A DNA stretch of 64,000 bases, taken from positions 5,146,001-5,210,000 of the forward strand of contig NZ_CP109162.1 of NCBI RefSeq assembly GCF_035920445.1. Direction: 5' to 3'. The notes under the pieces are model-generated. The model did no database searches. It had not been told where the DNA came from and saw only the letters and a program-made list of their open reading frames with translations. The position numbers and the translations under genes are program-made. Of the stretch, positions 18,886 through 28,384 are shown in pieces (positions within the stretch are counted from its first letter, which is position 1; each line of letters begins with the position of its first letter). The DNA is from Nocardia sp. NBC_01730. Its GTDB lineage: Bacteria > Actinomycetota > Actinomycetes > Mycobacteriales > Mycobacteriaceae.

Positions 18886-19322
18886 TCGGGTATCTCGATA
18901 CCTCTGCTTTTGTTCCGCTACTGGTCGACGAGCCGACCAGCCGGGCCTGCCGCCGCTTCTGGGATGATGCCGACGCGGTGGTGTCGAACAGGCTCCTCTA
19001 CGTGGAGACCACAGCAGCGCTCGCGCAGGCTCATCGGATGAGACGGCTCGATGACGGACCCTATTCAGGCTGCCGACGCCTATTGGACCGGCTCTGGCCG
19101 CAGGTCGAGGTAATCGAGATCGACGAGGCATTGATGCTGCGCGCGGCCGAGCTGGCCGATCGTTGTGCACTGCAGGGATATGACGCCATCCATTGCTCCT
19201 CCGCTGTACAACTCGACGACCCGGATCTCGTCGCAGCGTCGGGTGACAAGCGTCTACTGGATGCGTGGCGGACGCTAGGAGTGGCAACGTTCGACACGAA
19301 CAATCCAGAGGATGCGGTCTGA
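18882..19322 (+). CDS. vapC: PIN-domain ribonuclease toxin
   Basis: A 146-residue VapC-type toxin. The acidic metal-binding residues of PIN nucleases are in place: D6 in GYLDTSAFV, Glu in LYVETTAAL, and Asp in GYDAIHCSSA plus ASGDKRLL near the C-terminus. It would cleave RNA (targets unknown) when not held by the antitoxin encoded immediately upstream. The start is GTG overlapping the antitoxin stop. Confidence 0.9.
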   Translation: MIGYLDTSAFVPLLVDEPTSRACRRFWDDADAVVSNRLLYVETTAALAQAHRMRRLDDGPYSGCRRLLDRLWPQVEVIEIDEALMLRAAELADRCALQGYDAIHCSSAVQLDDPDLVAASGDKRLLDAWRTLGVATFDTNNPEDAV

Positions 19323-19504
19323 CCGCGCAGCGGCCCGTATGATCGCTGACGGAAGCACGCGCGGCTTCCAGAGCTCGCGCACAGGGTAGGAGTCGCATTG
19401 CCTGCCGCCCGCTGGTCGCGCGACCGTCGCCACCGGCACGCATCCCCGACCACGAATGAGCCAGTGCCGCTTCCTGCCTGGTAAAGGGTCGTTACCATGG
19501 CCGC

Positions 19505-20749
19505 ATGAGTGTCGACAATCGCCGTACGGCGCGGAGAGCGAGCAGCGGCAACTCGGCACCTCGGGAGATCCGGCGCAGGCCGAAGAATCGTCGGGCCCAG
19601 ATCGCGGCGGCGTCGGCCGCGGCGTTCGGCGCTCTCGGCTACCACGGTGTGAGCATGGAGGACATCGCGTCCGGGCTCGGCATCAGCTCGGCGGCGCTCT
19701 ACCGCCACTATCCGAGCAAGTACGCGCTGTTCCGAGAGGAACTGCTGCGCGTTGGCCGGGCCATGACCGCATCGGTCCAGCTGCCGGAAGAGGCGGCCGC
19801 CTGGCCGACCGAGCAGCGGCTGCGACACGTACTCGACGCGCTCATCGCGATCACGATCGAGAATCGCCCCACGGTCACCCTGGTGCGCTGGGAAGGCCGA
19901 TACCTCGAACCCGACGACCAGACCACGCTCAACGAGCAGCAGGCGACGGTACTCGGCGCGCTCGGCGCGCAGCTGGCCATGCTGCGCCCGGAGCTGACCG
20001 ACGACGATCATCGAGTGCTGCGCACCGCACTGTTCAGCACGATCACCAGCATCGCCGACCACCACGCCAACCTGCCCGTGAAATCGCTTGCCCGTCTGTT
20101 GAGTTCGGCGTGCTGGTCGATCGTGCACGCCGACCTGCCGAAGGAGCGGGAAGTGGAGCCGGTCGCGGTGGTGGAGATCCCGGACTCGTTCAAACACGAA
20201 CTCCTGCTGCGCAAAGCGGTGGAGCTGTTCCACGAGCGCGGATACCCGAACGTCAGTGTGGAGGACATCGCCACCGCAGCGGGTTTGTCGGCCGCGTCGG
20301 CGGTGTATCGGTTCTACCGCGGCAAGAGCGACCTGCTCGCCGCCGCGTTCCGCCGTGCCGCGGAACGGGTTTCCGGCGCCATCGGGCCCGCGGTCGCGGC
20401 AGCCGTCGACTCCGAGGACGCGCTCACCGCGCTGATCGCCAAGTATGTCGCGGGATCGTTCGCCGAACGCGCCCTGACCTTCGTGTATTACACGGAATTC
20501 CAACATGTTCCGGCCGAGGAACGTACTGTGCTGCGCAATATCCAGCGGCTCAGCGTCGAGGAGTGGGCCCGGCTGCTGCGCGAGGTGCGTCCCGAACTCA
20601 CTCCCGCCGAGGCGCGGTTCCTCATCCACGCGGCCTTCACGGTGGTCGTCGATCTGGGCCGCACCTTCGGCAACGCACCGATGGCCGCGCAGGACCGGGT
20701 GCGCCTACTGATGCGGCTGGTTCTCTTCGGCAGCCCCGCGCGATCATAG
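19505..20749 (+). CDS. Tandem TetR regulator with two DNA-binding domains
   Basis: At 414 residues this is twice the usual TetR length. Two TetR HTH domains are visible: IASGLGISSAALYRHYPSKY near residue 58 and IATAAGLSAASAVYRFYRGK near 255. Each is followed by its own helical ligand domain, so it is a head-to-tail fusion that could act as a built-in dimer. It stands alone with unrelated neighbours, and the target is unknown. ATG 19505 follows the cleanest reading of the N-terminus; the basic first 35 residues may be disordered. Confidence 0.85.
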   Translation: MSVDNRRTARRASSGNSAPREIRRRPKNRRAQIAAASAAAFGALGYHGVSMEDIASGLGISSAALYRHYPSKYALFREELLRVGRAMTASVQLPEEAAAWPTEQRLRHVLDALIAITIENRPTVTLVRWEGRYLEPDDQTTLNEQQATVLGALGAQLAMLRPELTDDDHRVLRTALFSTITSIADHHANLPVKSLARLLSSACWSIVHADLPKEREVEPVAVVEIPDSFKHELLLRKAVELFHERGYPNVSVEDIATAAGLSAASAVYRFYRGKSDLLAAAFRRAAERVSGAIGPAVAAAVDSEDALTALIAKYVAGSFAERALTFVYYTEFQHVPAEERTVLRNIQRLSVEEWARLLREVRPELTPAEARFLIHAAFTVVVDLGRTFGNAPMAAQDRVRLLMRLVLFGSPARS

Positions 20750-20785
20750 GCACCGCCACGGCGGGCCGACTTGTGCACAGCCCGT

Positions 20786-21351
20786 TCATCCGTGTTCGCT
20801 GCCGATGAAGGTCTCCGCCCGCGCGGCGAACGCGTCCAGTACCTCGACCTCACGTCTCGACGGGTAGCCGGCCCACCCTCGCGCAGCATCTCGACCGCGA
20901 TCTCTTCCATTTCCGGATGCGCAGAGTCGAAGCTGTCGAGCCGAAAGACCGACCCGGCCACCAGCCCCGCGAGCACCACCACCGGTACCGCGGCGACCTT
21001 CCAGGACCACCGGTGCTCCCTGCCGAGCAGATACAGCGACTTGATCGCCCACACAAGCAAGGAAGCGCCCAACAAAATCCCGCCGCTCACCAGGCCGATG
21101 AGCTGATCGGGACCGGTCAAGTCCCCGATGAACGGGGCCCAGTCGAAATGCACGCACAATAGAACGGCCACACCAAGGACTGCGGTCGTCAAGACCGCGA
21201 AACCTGGCGCAGTGGCGGCGTCTTGTCCGCGCTCGGCCTGCGCACCATGCACACGTGATGTCTCGATCGAAGACCTCCTCCGCATCTCGACGAATGTGGT
21301 CCAGCGCCTGATTCGCTCGGCGAGGGCCCGGTTCGGATCAGCTCCGATCAT
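20786..21351 (-). pseudogene. Membrane-protein gene, probably frameshifted
   Basis: From ATG 21351 the frame encodes a protein with three hydrophobic segments (FAVLTTAVLGVAVLLCV, LVSGGILLGASLLVWAI, VAAVPVVVLAGLVAGSV). It then reads HPEMEEIAVEMLREG. Past that point the sensible continuation (EVEVLDAFAARAETFIGSEHG, stop at 20786) is in another frame, while the original frame runs on antisense through the TetR gene. A slip at the G/C run around 20869-20880 explains this, either real decay or an assembly error. Function unknown. Confidence 0.5.
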
Positions 21352-21523
21352 GCCCGGTCGCGCACGCCGCACCGACGTTGGTATCGATCTGGGCCGGCGC
21401 TTCGGCTCGGATGTCCCGGTGTGCTCGCGGCTGCGGGTCATCCACCTCATCCGAGCCATCCTGTTTTCGGCCGCGGGGCGGCGAATACACCGCGTCGAAT
21501 CCGGCCTCGTCGGCCGAGACCAC
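21338..21523 (-). CDS. Possible small protein upstream of the membrane-protein gene
   Basis: A 61-residue frame (VSADEAGFDAVYSPPRGRK at its start) with strongly GC-rich third codon positions. It ends 14 bases inside the membrane-protein frame. It could be the N-terminal part of the same gene separated by another frameshift, or a small coupled gene. GTG 21523 is the only reasonable start I see. The rest of the 21352-21704 interval shows no gene. Confidence 0.3.
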   Translation of the reverse strand: MVSADEAGFDAVYSPPRGRKQDGSDEVDDPQPRAHRDIRAEAPAQIDTNVGAACATGHDRS

Positions 21524-21704
21524 GCGGAAGTTCCCCTGACCATTCCGCCTACGGCGAACACGGACTACCCGATGGAATCGACGCAACGGTGATGACGTTT
21601 CCGCAAGAGAGCCGGCCGCCCGCGCCGCGACAATCTGTCCGCGTGGGCGCGACGCTCGCCAGCATTTTCGCGCAGCTCCATCACTTCGGAAGGAACCGAA
21701 TCCC

Positions 21705-22577
21705 ATGAGCACAGACCTCCACGCACGCCCGGCCGAAGCTTCCGGAACCTTCGCCCTCGGCGGCGACCTTCCGGTGCACCGGCTCGGCTACGGCGCGATG
21801 CAGCTGACCGGGCACGGCGTCTGGGGCGATCCGAAGGATCCCGACGAGGCGGTGCGTGTGCTGCGCCGCGCCGTCGAACTCGGCGTCGACTTCATCGACA
21901 CCGCGGACTCCTACGGCCCGTTCGTCAGCGAGCAGCTGATCAGGAAGGCTCTGCACCCCTACGCCGACGAGCTGGTCATCGCCACCAAAGGCGGACTGAC
22001 CCGGGGCGGACCCGACGATTGGCGTCCGGTCGGCAGGCCCGAGTATCTGCGCCAGCAGGCCGAACTCAGCCTGCGTCATCTCGGCGTCGACCGGATCGAC
22101 CTCTACCAGCTGCACCGCATCGACCCCCAGGTGCCGCTGGCCGACCAGCTCGGTGAGCTCGTTCTGCTCCAACAGGAAGGCAAGATTCGCCATATCGGCG
22201 TCTCACAGGTGAGCGTCGAGCAGCTGCGCCAGGCACGCGAGATCGCCACCATCGTGTCGGTGCAGAACCTGTACAACCTGGCCAACCGCACCGACGAGGA
22301 CGTGCTGGACTACGCCGAGCAGGAGAATATCGCCTTCATCCCGTGGTTCCCCATCGCCACCGGCGAACTCGCCAAGCCGGGCGGCCCGCTCGACGCGATC
22401 TCCGCCGACCACGGCGCTACGCCCGCGCAGCTGGCGCTGGCCTGGCTGCTGCGCCGCTCGCCGGTGGTGCTGCCGATCCCGGGCACATCCAGCGTCGCGC
22501 ACGTCGAGGAGAACACCGCGGCGGCAGGGATCACCCTGACCGACAAGGAGTTCGACACGCTCGCCGCCGCCGCCTGA
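21705..22577 (+). CDS. Aldo/keto reductase
   Basis: A 290-residue (beta/alpha)8 oxidoreductase. The catalytic tetrad is visible: Asp and Tyr in [10 protein letters not shown], Lys in VIATKGG and His in LYQLHRID. The NADPH-binding [15 protein letters not shown] is near the C-terminus. It reduces carbonyls of unknown identity. GGAAGGA precedes the ATG. It is convergent with the small genes that follow, two bases apart at the stops, and has no operon partner. Confidence 0.9.
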   Translation: MSTDLHARPAEASGTFALGGDLPVHRLGYGAMQLTGHGVWGDPKDPDEAVRVLRRAVELGVDFIDTADSYGPFVSEQLIRKALHPYADELVIATKGGLTRGGPDDWRPVGRPEYLRQQAELSLRHLGVDRIDLYQLHRIDPQVPLADQLGELVLLQQEGKIRHIGVSQVSVEQLRQAREIATIVSVQNLYNLANRTDEDVLDYAEQENIAFIPWFPIATGELAKPGGPLDAISADHGATPAQLALAWLLRRSPVVLPIPGTSSVAHVEENTAAAGITLTDKEFDTLAAAA

Positions 22578-22844
22578 TCAGCGGCAGTAGCCGTCGGCCC
22601 TGCTGTCGGGCACGACCCGCCCGGACGCGACCAGCGTCCGGAACGCCGCTTGCTTGCGCGGGCAGGCGACGGCGCGGCAGGGACGGTGCCGCTGCATCAC
22701 CCGATGAGCTTGTTCGATCGTGAACGGCTCGTCGGGTGGGCGGTGCGTGTCCTCGGTGGCGCAGCTCGGCAACAAAGAGCCGACCGCGGCAATCGCGGCC
22801 ACCAGCAGGACCGAAGCGCTGAGCACGGCCAGCAGCGGTTCCAC
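22578..22844 (-). CDS. Small single-TM, Cys-rich protein
   Basis: The 88-residue product starts with one hydrophobic helix (LLAVLSASVLLVAAIAAVG). Next come LLPSC and PPDEPF, then a C-terminal part with CRAVACPRKQAAFRTLV and a final YCR. I recall similar small proteins next to XRE genes in actinobacteria but know no function. It starts at GTG six bases after the stop of the HAGHG-motif gene, so the two are coupled. The TM-LLP-PPxxPF layout matches the 13579-13890 product. The N-terminus could also act as a lipoprotein-like signal. Confidence 0.6.
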   Translation of the reverse strand: MEPLLAVLSASVLLVAAIAAVGSLLPSCATEDTHRPPDEPFTIEQAHRVMQRHRPCRAVACPRKQAAFRTLVASGRVVPDSRADGYCR

Positions 22845-22850
22845 AGCCGC

Positions 22851-23039
22851 TCACTCGTCGGTGGCCCGCCGGAAGTAGTACGCCGAAGCGGCCAGGTACT
22901 GGCGGCAGCTCGCGCCGTGCCCGGCGTGCACGGTGCGGATGAACCGGGCGCGGTCATAGTTCAGGCCGAGCGGTTCCTGAGTGCAGTCGCGGCTCTGCAC
23001 CAGCCATAACTCCCGGACATCCGAATACAAAACGTCCAC
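22851..23039 (-). CDS. Small HAGHG-motif protein (copy 2)
   Basis: The 62-residue product has SRDC, DRARF and HAGHGASCRQYLAASAYYF and is clearly related to the product of 13346-13525. Start GTG 23039 has GGAGG six bases before it; the long upstream extension of the frame has no features of a protein. It is divergent from an XRE-family regulator gene and coupled to a small TM protein gene. The conserved His and Cys residues could bind metal, but this is a guess. Confidence 0.65.
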   Translation of the reverse strand: MDVLYSDVRELWLVQSRDCTQEPLGLNYDRARFIRTVHAGHGASCRQYLAASAYYFRRATDE

Positions 23040-23294
23040 CTTCCACCTCCACTCGGCAGTGCACCCGGCACCGAGAAGACACCGCCGGGACCGCGCTCGA
23101 CACGGATGGATCGGACCGTGCCGGGAACGTGCGTCAGGTACCGAGAACGGGCGCCCTCGACAGGGTTTGGGCAGAACCCCCGATGCCGGGTGCGAATTCA
23201 GCGTGCGCGTTGCGATTCGGTAGATAACAGCCCCAAATACAGTAATTGCGAGTACTTTTCGTTTGTATCGGTCCGGTGCGGGGAAGCGAGACCT

Positions 23295-24641
23295 ATGGTT
23301 GAGGTCGACTGGACGGGCGAAGCCGTACAAGCGCTTCGCACGGCAATGAGGCGAAGCCGGTATGAATTCGCGCGCCTGGTCGGCGTCACCCCGCGCACCG
23401 TGATTCTGTGGGAGAACGGCCGGACAAACCGGATGCACGCTGCGAGCCAGCGTCTCCTCGACAGGGTTCTGTCGCAAGCCGATTCAGTTGTCGTCGCGCG
23501 ATTCGAGCGGGCGGTCACAGCGGGCCGAGGGTCGGTCGTCGTCAGCGAGAGCGCCGACGCGGCGCCCGATACGCACACCCAGCTCGGTACGGAAATCGGG
23601 CTCGACAAGGAAGTCGAGGAAGACGACGTGAGAAGGCGAGAACTGCTGGCCTGCATCGGCGCGGGAATGGCGGGCCAGGCGGCGGACCTGGTGACGAGCG
23701 AACCCGAGAAGATGCTGGCGGCCCTGGACGCGGGGTCGATCAGCGAACGGCGACTCGGGTTCCTCGAGCAGTCGGTCGAGGTACTCGGCAAGCGGGTGGT
23801 CCAGGTGCCGCCGCATGAGCTGCTCCATGCCGGCCTCGAGCAATTCCGCATGGTCCGTGGCTGTCTCGGCGAACGGCAGGCCACCCACCAGCAGGTTCGA
23901 CTGGTGCGCACCGCGGGCAGGCTGGCCAACGTCGTCGGCGAGATCCTGTTCAACGAGGGACATTTCGGCCAGGCGCAGATGTGGTACAACACCGCGATCC
24001 ATGCCGCGCAGGACATCGGCGACCGCTTTTCAGAAGATATCGCCTTGGCCGGTCTCGCATATCTGCCGACATATAGCGACGAACCGAAGGAAGTTTTACA
24101 ACTACTGGACGGGCGCCTCACAGAAAATCCATCTCACGGTCCGGCCGCAGCCTGGCTGTGGGGAATGGCGGCACGCGCGCACGCCAGCCTCGGACATGCC
24201 GACGAATTCGCACGCTGTATCGCACGATCCGCCGCGGCATTGGAAAATGTCGGGCCGGAGGACCTTGCTGTCGGAATCTTTTCCTTTCGCCCGGAGAAAC
24301 TCGCTTTTTATCAGGCGATCGGTTATTCCCGGCTGGGACGTGCCGAGGAAACCGCCGAGGCGGCCAGCCGTGCGATCGCGTTGTACGACCCCTCGGAGAC
24401 CATGGAGCCCGCCCTGGTCCGCTTCGAGCACGCCGCGGCGCTGCTCGCCTCCGGCGAGGTCGACGGGGCCTGTTCCATGGCAACGCAGGCCATCACGAAC
24501 TCGCGCACCTACATCGGCCTCACGGTCACCAAGCGCGCCAAACAGTTCGACTCGACACTCGGGAACCTGCGCACCAGGGCCGTGGCCGAATGGCGGCAGC
24601 AGGCCCGGACGGTGATCGAATCCGCCCGCACCGAGGTGTGA
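23295..24641 (+). CDS. XRE regulator with TPR-like region (copy 2 module)
   Basis: A 448-residue protein with an N-terminal HTH (EFARLVGVTPRTVILWENGR, about residues 23-43), then RRRELLACIGAGMAG, a short hydrophobic stretch shared with the 11577-13034 regulator, and a long helical TPR-like region. It probably controls the divergent pair of small genes across the 255-bp gap, as in the first module. The upstream gap is A/T-rich close to the gene. No zinc ribbon and no phosphotransferase partner are present, unlike the first copy. Confidence 0.85.
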   Translation: MVEVDWTGEAVQALRTAMRRSRYEFARLVGVTPRTVILWENGRTNRMHAASQRLLDRVLSQADSVVVARFERAVTAGRGSVVVSESADAAPDTHTQLGTEIGLDKEVEEDDVRRRELLACIGAGMAGQAADLVTSEPEKMLAALDAGSISERRLGFLEQSVEVLGKRVVQVPPHELLHAGLEQFRMVRGCLGERQATHQQVRLVRTAGRLANVVGEILFNEGHFGQAQMWYNTAIHAAQDIGDRFSEDIALAGLAYLPTYSDEPKEVLQLLDGRLTENPSHGPAAAWLWGMAARAHASLGHADEFARCIARSAAALENVGPEDLAVGIFSFRPEKLAFYQAIGYSRLGRAEETAEAASRAIALYDPSETMEPALVRFEHAAALLASGEVDGACSMATQAITNSRTYIGLTVTKRAKQFDSTLGNLRTRAVAEWRQQARTVIESARTEV

Positions 24642-24715
24642 TCGCGAGCATTGGGCGGGGCGCGCCGGTCGTCAGCGGGATGACCAGCGCGCCCCGCGTA
24701 TTCAGGTGGTCTCGG

Positions 24716-24934
24716 TCAGTTCGCCTCGTTGGACATGGCCTCGATAAGCGACTTGGGGCGCATGTCCACCCAGTGGGTTTCCACATACCGCAGACAGGAC
24801 TTTCGGTCGGCGGCGCCATAGGCGATGGTCCAGCCGCCGGGAGCGGCCGCGACGACCGGCCACAGGGAGTGTTCGCCCTCCTCATTGATCAGGACGTAGA
24901 ACTTGGCGGCATCGTCGTCGAACGGGTTGGTCAT
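24716..24934 (-). CDS. mbtH: MbtH-family NRPS accessory protein
   Basis: The 72-residue product has the family core: NPFDDD, FYVLINEEGEHSLWPV, GWTIAYG, CLRYVETHWVDMRP and SLIEAM. The conserved tryptophans that contact adenylation domains are kept. MbtH proteins bind and stabilise adenylation domains of nonribosomal peptide synthetases. Its neighbour upstream is only a broken NRPS remnant, so if functional it must serve synthetases elsewhere in the genome. Confidence 0.95.
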   Translation of the reverse strand: MTNPFDDDAAKFYVLINEEGEHSLWPVVAAAPGGWTIAYGAADRKSCLRYVETHWVDMRPKSLIEAMSNEAN

Positions 24935-24949
24935 TCTTTCCTTCTTCCT

Positions 24950-26321
24950 GGTCGAGTCCGGGTTCAGGGTCCAAGCGCGGTGGGCCCGTCAGCTTCGAGC
25001 GCAGTCCGCGCACCCTCACCTGATGATCGGTCCGTCCGCTGAATCGTTTCGCGACGGATCGGGGCCACCACGCCAGATCTCCGGTCGGGTAGAGCCGTCC
25101 ACCCGCGGGATCAAAGGGGTCGGCGACGAAGCGCTCGACCGGAGGTCCGGGCCGCGCACGGTAATCCGCGCGCCACGGTGGGGCCGCGCTGGCACGACTC
25201 GTCGGTGACCTCGCCGAGGAAGCGGCCTGCCATCGCGCGTAGTCGGCGCCGCGCGCCTCGTCGAAGAGATCCGTGGCGCGGGTGAATTCCCCCGGAGTCC
25301 CCGCCGATGCCGGACCTTCCCCGAGTCCGGCACCGGCAGAGTACTCGGTGACCGTGAGCTGGAGATCGAACTCGGTCACTCCGGTGTCCAGGGTACTGGG
25401 GGCCACCGACAGTTCGAGCAGTTCGACGGCGATTGCCTCGGCATCGCCGAAGGCGAGCAGCACCGCCATGCTGTGCCGCCGCACGGCATCGAGTGGAACC
25501 AGCGGCGGCCGTGGCCGCGCCCGCAGCAGCGCGACCAGGGACGCGCCGCCGGATCCACCCGCCTGCTCGATGAGTTCGGCGAGTTCGGTCACCGCGGTAG
25601 CGGTGCGCAGCTCGCGGACTCCGAGCAGGCAGTTCGGTTCGGCACCGAGCCGGGCGACGACCTCTGCCGCCACCCGCGTCGCCGCCGCGGGCAACTGCGC
25701 GAGTCGCCCGGTGCCTGGTTCGGATTCGACGCCGTCGGTGACCGGCCGCTCGCCGATTCCGGGTTGGTCACGCACCACGACCACTACGCGGACCACCGAA
25801 TCGACCGCACCGAGCACGGACTCGATCTCGCCCAGCTCGATCCGCCACGCACGCGGCTTCACCTGGAAGCTGCTGCGCCCGAGGCATTCAAGCGCGCAGT
25901 GTGTGGTCCGGCGCACTGTGTTGCCTGCGAACGAGTCGGCCACGAAGCGTGCCGGAGTCGTTCCCGCGCGCCCGAGGTAGCGCCGGGCGAGCTGTACCCC
26001 CGACAGATACAGCTCACCCGCGATCGGTAACGACCGAAGCCACGAATCGAGCACGTAAAGCCTGGTGTTGAACACCGGCGTGCCGATCGGCACCGAGAGG
26101 GTATCGGTATCGGTCATTTCGTGAAAGGTGACGTCGACCGCCGCCTCCGTTGGACCATACAGATTGTGCGAACGGGCGTCGGTCAGCACCCGCGGCGTGG
26201 CGGTGGCACGCGCGGCCACCAGCAGGCTCGGTACCGCCTCGTCCCGGCCGGCCGGCCGATCCGCGTAGGCGCCGGTCGGCTCCGGCAGCGCACGGATGCC
26301 AGCCGAGTCCGTACCGTGCAC
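24950..26321 (-). pseudogene. Collapsed NRPS remnant
   Basis: Reading the minus strand gives fragments of adenylation (NLYGPTEAAVDVTFHE, VPIGTPVFNTRLYVLD, GELYLSGVQLARRYLG), carrier (ATRVAAEVVARLGAE), condensation (TEFDLQLTVTEYSAG) and a second adenylation domain (FVADPFDPAGGRLYPTGDLAWW, GRTDHQVRVRGLR). They are squeezed into about 1.4 kb. Domain order is right but most of each domain is missing, as expected from internal deletions of a multimodular synthetase. The frame stays mostly open, with no chance of synthetase activity. It was probably transcribed with mbtH. Confidence 0.85.
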
Positions 26322-26823
26322 CAGAGCCTCCTAGATGGCGAAACCACAGCCGGCCGAGCGCTTTGGGGCAGCAAGAACAAGGCCTGCGCCATGGCTGGTC
26401 AGCTTTGGCGCATGACGGCTGGCACCACGTGCGATTCGGCGAAGGGTGGTGCACACCGCACGCGCGCGGAATCCGAATATGCGTGAACGAGATCGATGAC
26501 CCACGGTCACCGGCGTGGCGAGCGTCGCGCCCACCGACGGTCTTCCTAGCGTTTGATGGTTCCTCCAACGTCATTGCCTCGTGGAGCGCGCGCCGCGCCG
26601 CTGTCAGCTCCACGGCAGCGGGGTGCTCCGTGCATGGCGAATGCTAGGCGCTTCCTTAACAAAAAGGAACAAATTCCTCTAAAAACTTTTACACGAGCGC
26701 CCGCGGTCACTACCAGCGCCGGAAGGCGAGGACGGAACTGTGGGCGCGACCACATTCCCGGCCGCCCGGGGTCGAACTACCGCACCATCGATCGACAGAC
26801 CGGGAGCCGAAACCTCTCTCACT
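26322..26823. other. Intergenic stretch between NRPS remnant and mftG
   Basis: No gene can be supported here. A short A/T-rich patch near 26650-26695 contains TTCCTT-AACAAA-AAGGAA, a weak hairpin, and stands out from the GC-rich surroundings. The region may hold decayed upstream parts of the NRPS, but no domain motif is readable. Confidence 0.5.
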
Positions 26824-28281
26824 TCACAAGGTGAGGTACGCAGCGGCCTTTTCCGCGATCATCATCGTCGTAGCCTGCGGTCCACGACTCAGCGGTACGG
26901 GCACGACGGAGAGATCCACAACGAACAATCCGGTCACCCCGTGCACTCGGCACGCCGCGTCCACCACCGCTGCTTCGTCGTTTTCACGTCCCATTCGACA
27001 GGTCCCGGACAAGTGTTGCGACGTTGCCAGATTTGCGCGTAGCCAGGCGGTGGCGAGATCAGCACGCGCCGGAATCGGCTCGACGAGCGGGTGCGCGTTC
27101 ATCCACCGCAGCAGTTCGGCGGCGGTCGACACCGCGGCACCCAACCGGGCCCGATCGTGTTCCGCGGCGAGATACCGATGGTCGATCAGCGGAGCGACAG
27201 CGGGGTCGGCCGAGCGCAGCCGGAGCACGCCGGTCGAGCGAGGACGCATCAGCGCGACGCCGAGCCGGCGCACACCCGGCGTGAACGACACGGCGTAGGG
27301 CCGGATTTCGACGTCGTCGAGCTCGAGCACGAATTCCAACGGGATGGTGGCCTGTTCGTCCGACTCAAGCAGATAGTCGATCCCGATCTCCGGATGATCA
27401 CTGAACCAGGCGCCGACCTGGCTGGGGTGCACCACCGGAATACCCAGTGCGCGAAGCAGGCCAGGGTCACCGATGCCGGAGCGCAGCAACAACGCGGCCG
27501 ACTCGATCGCCCCGGCGCTGACCACAATGCGGTCCGCCCATTCGGTGTAGGTCCGGCCCGCACGCAGGCAGTCCACGCCGATCGCGCGCGTCCCGTCGAA
27601 ACGGATGCGGGTGACATGCGTTCCCCCGCTGACCGTCAAGTTGGGGCAGGCCAACGCGGGAAGCAGATAGCCCGGTGCCGCGCCGATCCGCCTCCCCTGG
27701 GCGACACTGCACGGCACCGCGCCGACACCTTCGCCACCCTCCGGTGCGTTGAGATCAGGGACCCCCGCGAATCCGGCGGCCAGGCACGCCGTCACGAACG
27801 CTTCGCTGAGGGCGGCGGGATTCGCCGTGCGGCGCACCGGAATCGGACCGGAGCGGCCGTGCCACGGCTGATCGCCGAAGTCCAGATCGTGCTCGGTGCG
27901 GCGGTACATCGGCAGCACATCGTCGAACGACCACGCCGCCGACGCACCCACCGCACGGGTCCACGCATCGAAATCCGCCACGGTGGCACGGACGAAGTAG
28001 CCGCCGTTGATCGATCCCGAGCCGCCGATCACCCGGCCGCGCACGATGTTTCCGACCACCGGCGGGTCGGCGGCGAGCGTGACCTCGTAGCGCCACAGCC
28101 ACGGCGAGTGCGGGCCGATCGGCATGGTGGTCGCGTCGAGCAGCTCGTCGGGAATGTCACCGGGGGTGGTCCACAGCCGGCCCGCCTCGAGCAGTCGCAC
28201 CGTGTGGCCCGGGTCCGCACTCAGCCGCGCCGCCAGCACGCACCCGGCGGTACCACCCCCGACGATGAGTGTGTCGGCCAT
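26824..28281 (-). CDS. mftG: GMC-family oxidoreductase MftG
   Basis: A 485-residue FAD enzyme. DTLIVGGGTAGCVLAARL is the N-terminal dinucleotide-binding motif. GRVIGGSGSINGG and SAGAIESAALLLRSGIG are GMC signatures, and near the C-terminus HLSGTCRMG and LSVVPVPLSRGPQATTMMIAEKAA complete the FAD site. In mycobacteria MftG links the reduced mycofactocin pool to the respiratory chain. It is the last gene of the cluster in transcription order, 103 bp after mftF. Confidence 0.9.
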   Translation of the reverse strand: MADTLIVGGGTAGCVLAARLSADPGHTVRLLEAGRLWTTPGDIPDELLDATTMPIGPHSPWLWRYEVTLAADPPVVGNIVRGRVIGGSGSINGGYFVRATVADFDAWTRAVGASAAWSFDDVLPMYRRTEHDLDFGDQPWHGRSGPIPVRRTANPAALSEAFVTACLAAGFAGVPDLNAPEGGEGVGAVPCSVAQGRRIGAAPGYLLPALACPNLTVSGGTHVTRIRFDGTRAIGVDCLRAGRTYTEWADRIVVSAGAIESAALLLRSGIGDPGLLRALGIPVVHPSQVGAWFSDHPEIGIDYLLESDEQATIPLEFVLELDDVEIRPYAVSFTPGVRRLGVALMRPRSTGVLRLRSADPAVAPLIDHRYLAAEHDRARLGAAVSTAAELLRWMNAHPLVEPIPARADLATAWLRANLATSQHLSGTCRMGRENDEAAVVDAACRVHGVTGLFVVDLSVVPVPLSRGPQATTMMIAEKAAAYLTL

Positions 28282-28384
28282 CCGGACCCGCCCCGTTCAG
28301 TATCTCGGCGCCGGGCGCGTCGCCGTGCGACGACGATGCGGTGCAGCGGGCAGAAGGCGGGTCATCTCGGGTCGTTCGGGTCGA

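Noticed and set aside
26650..26695. TTCCTT...AAGGAA as a terminator.
   Set aside because: Stem of six bases only and no gene ends close by on either strand.
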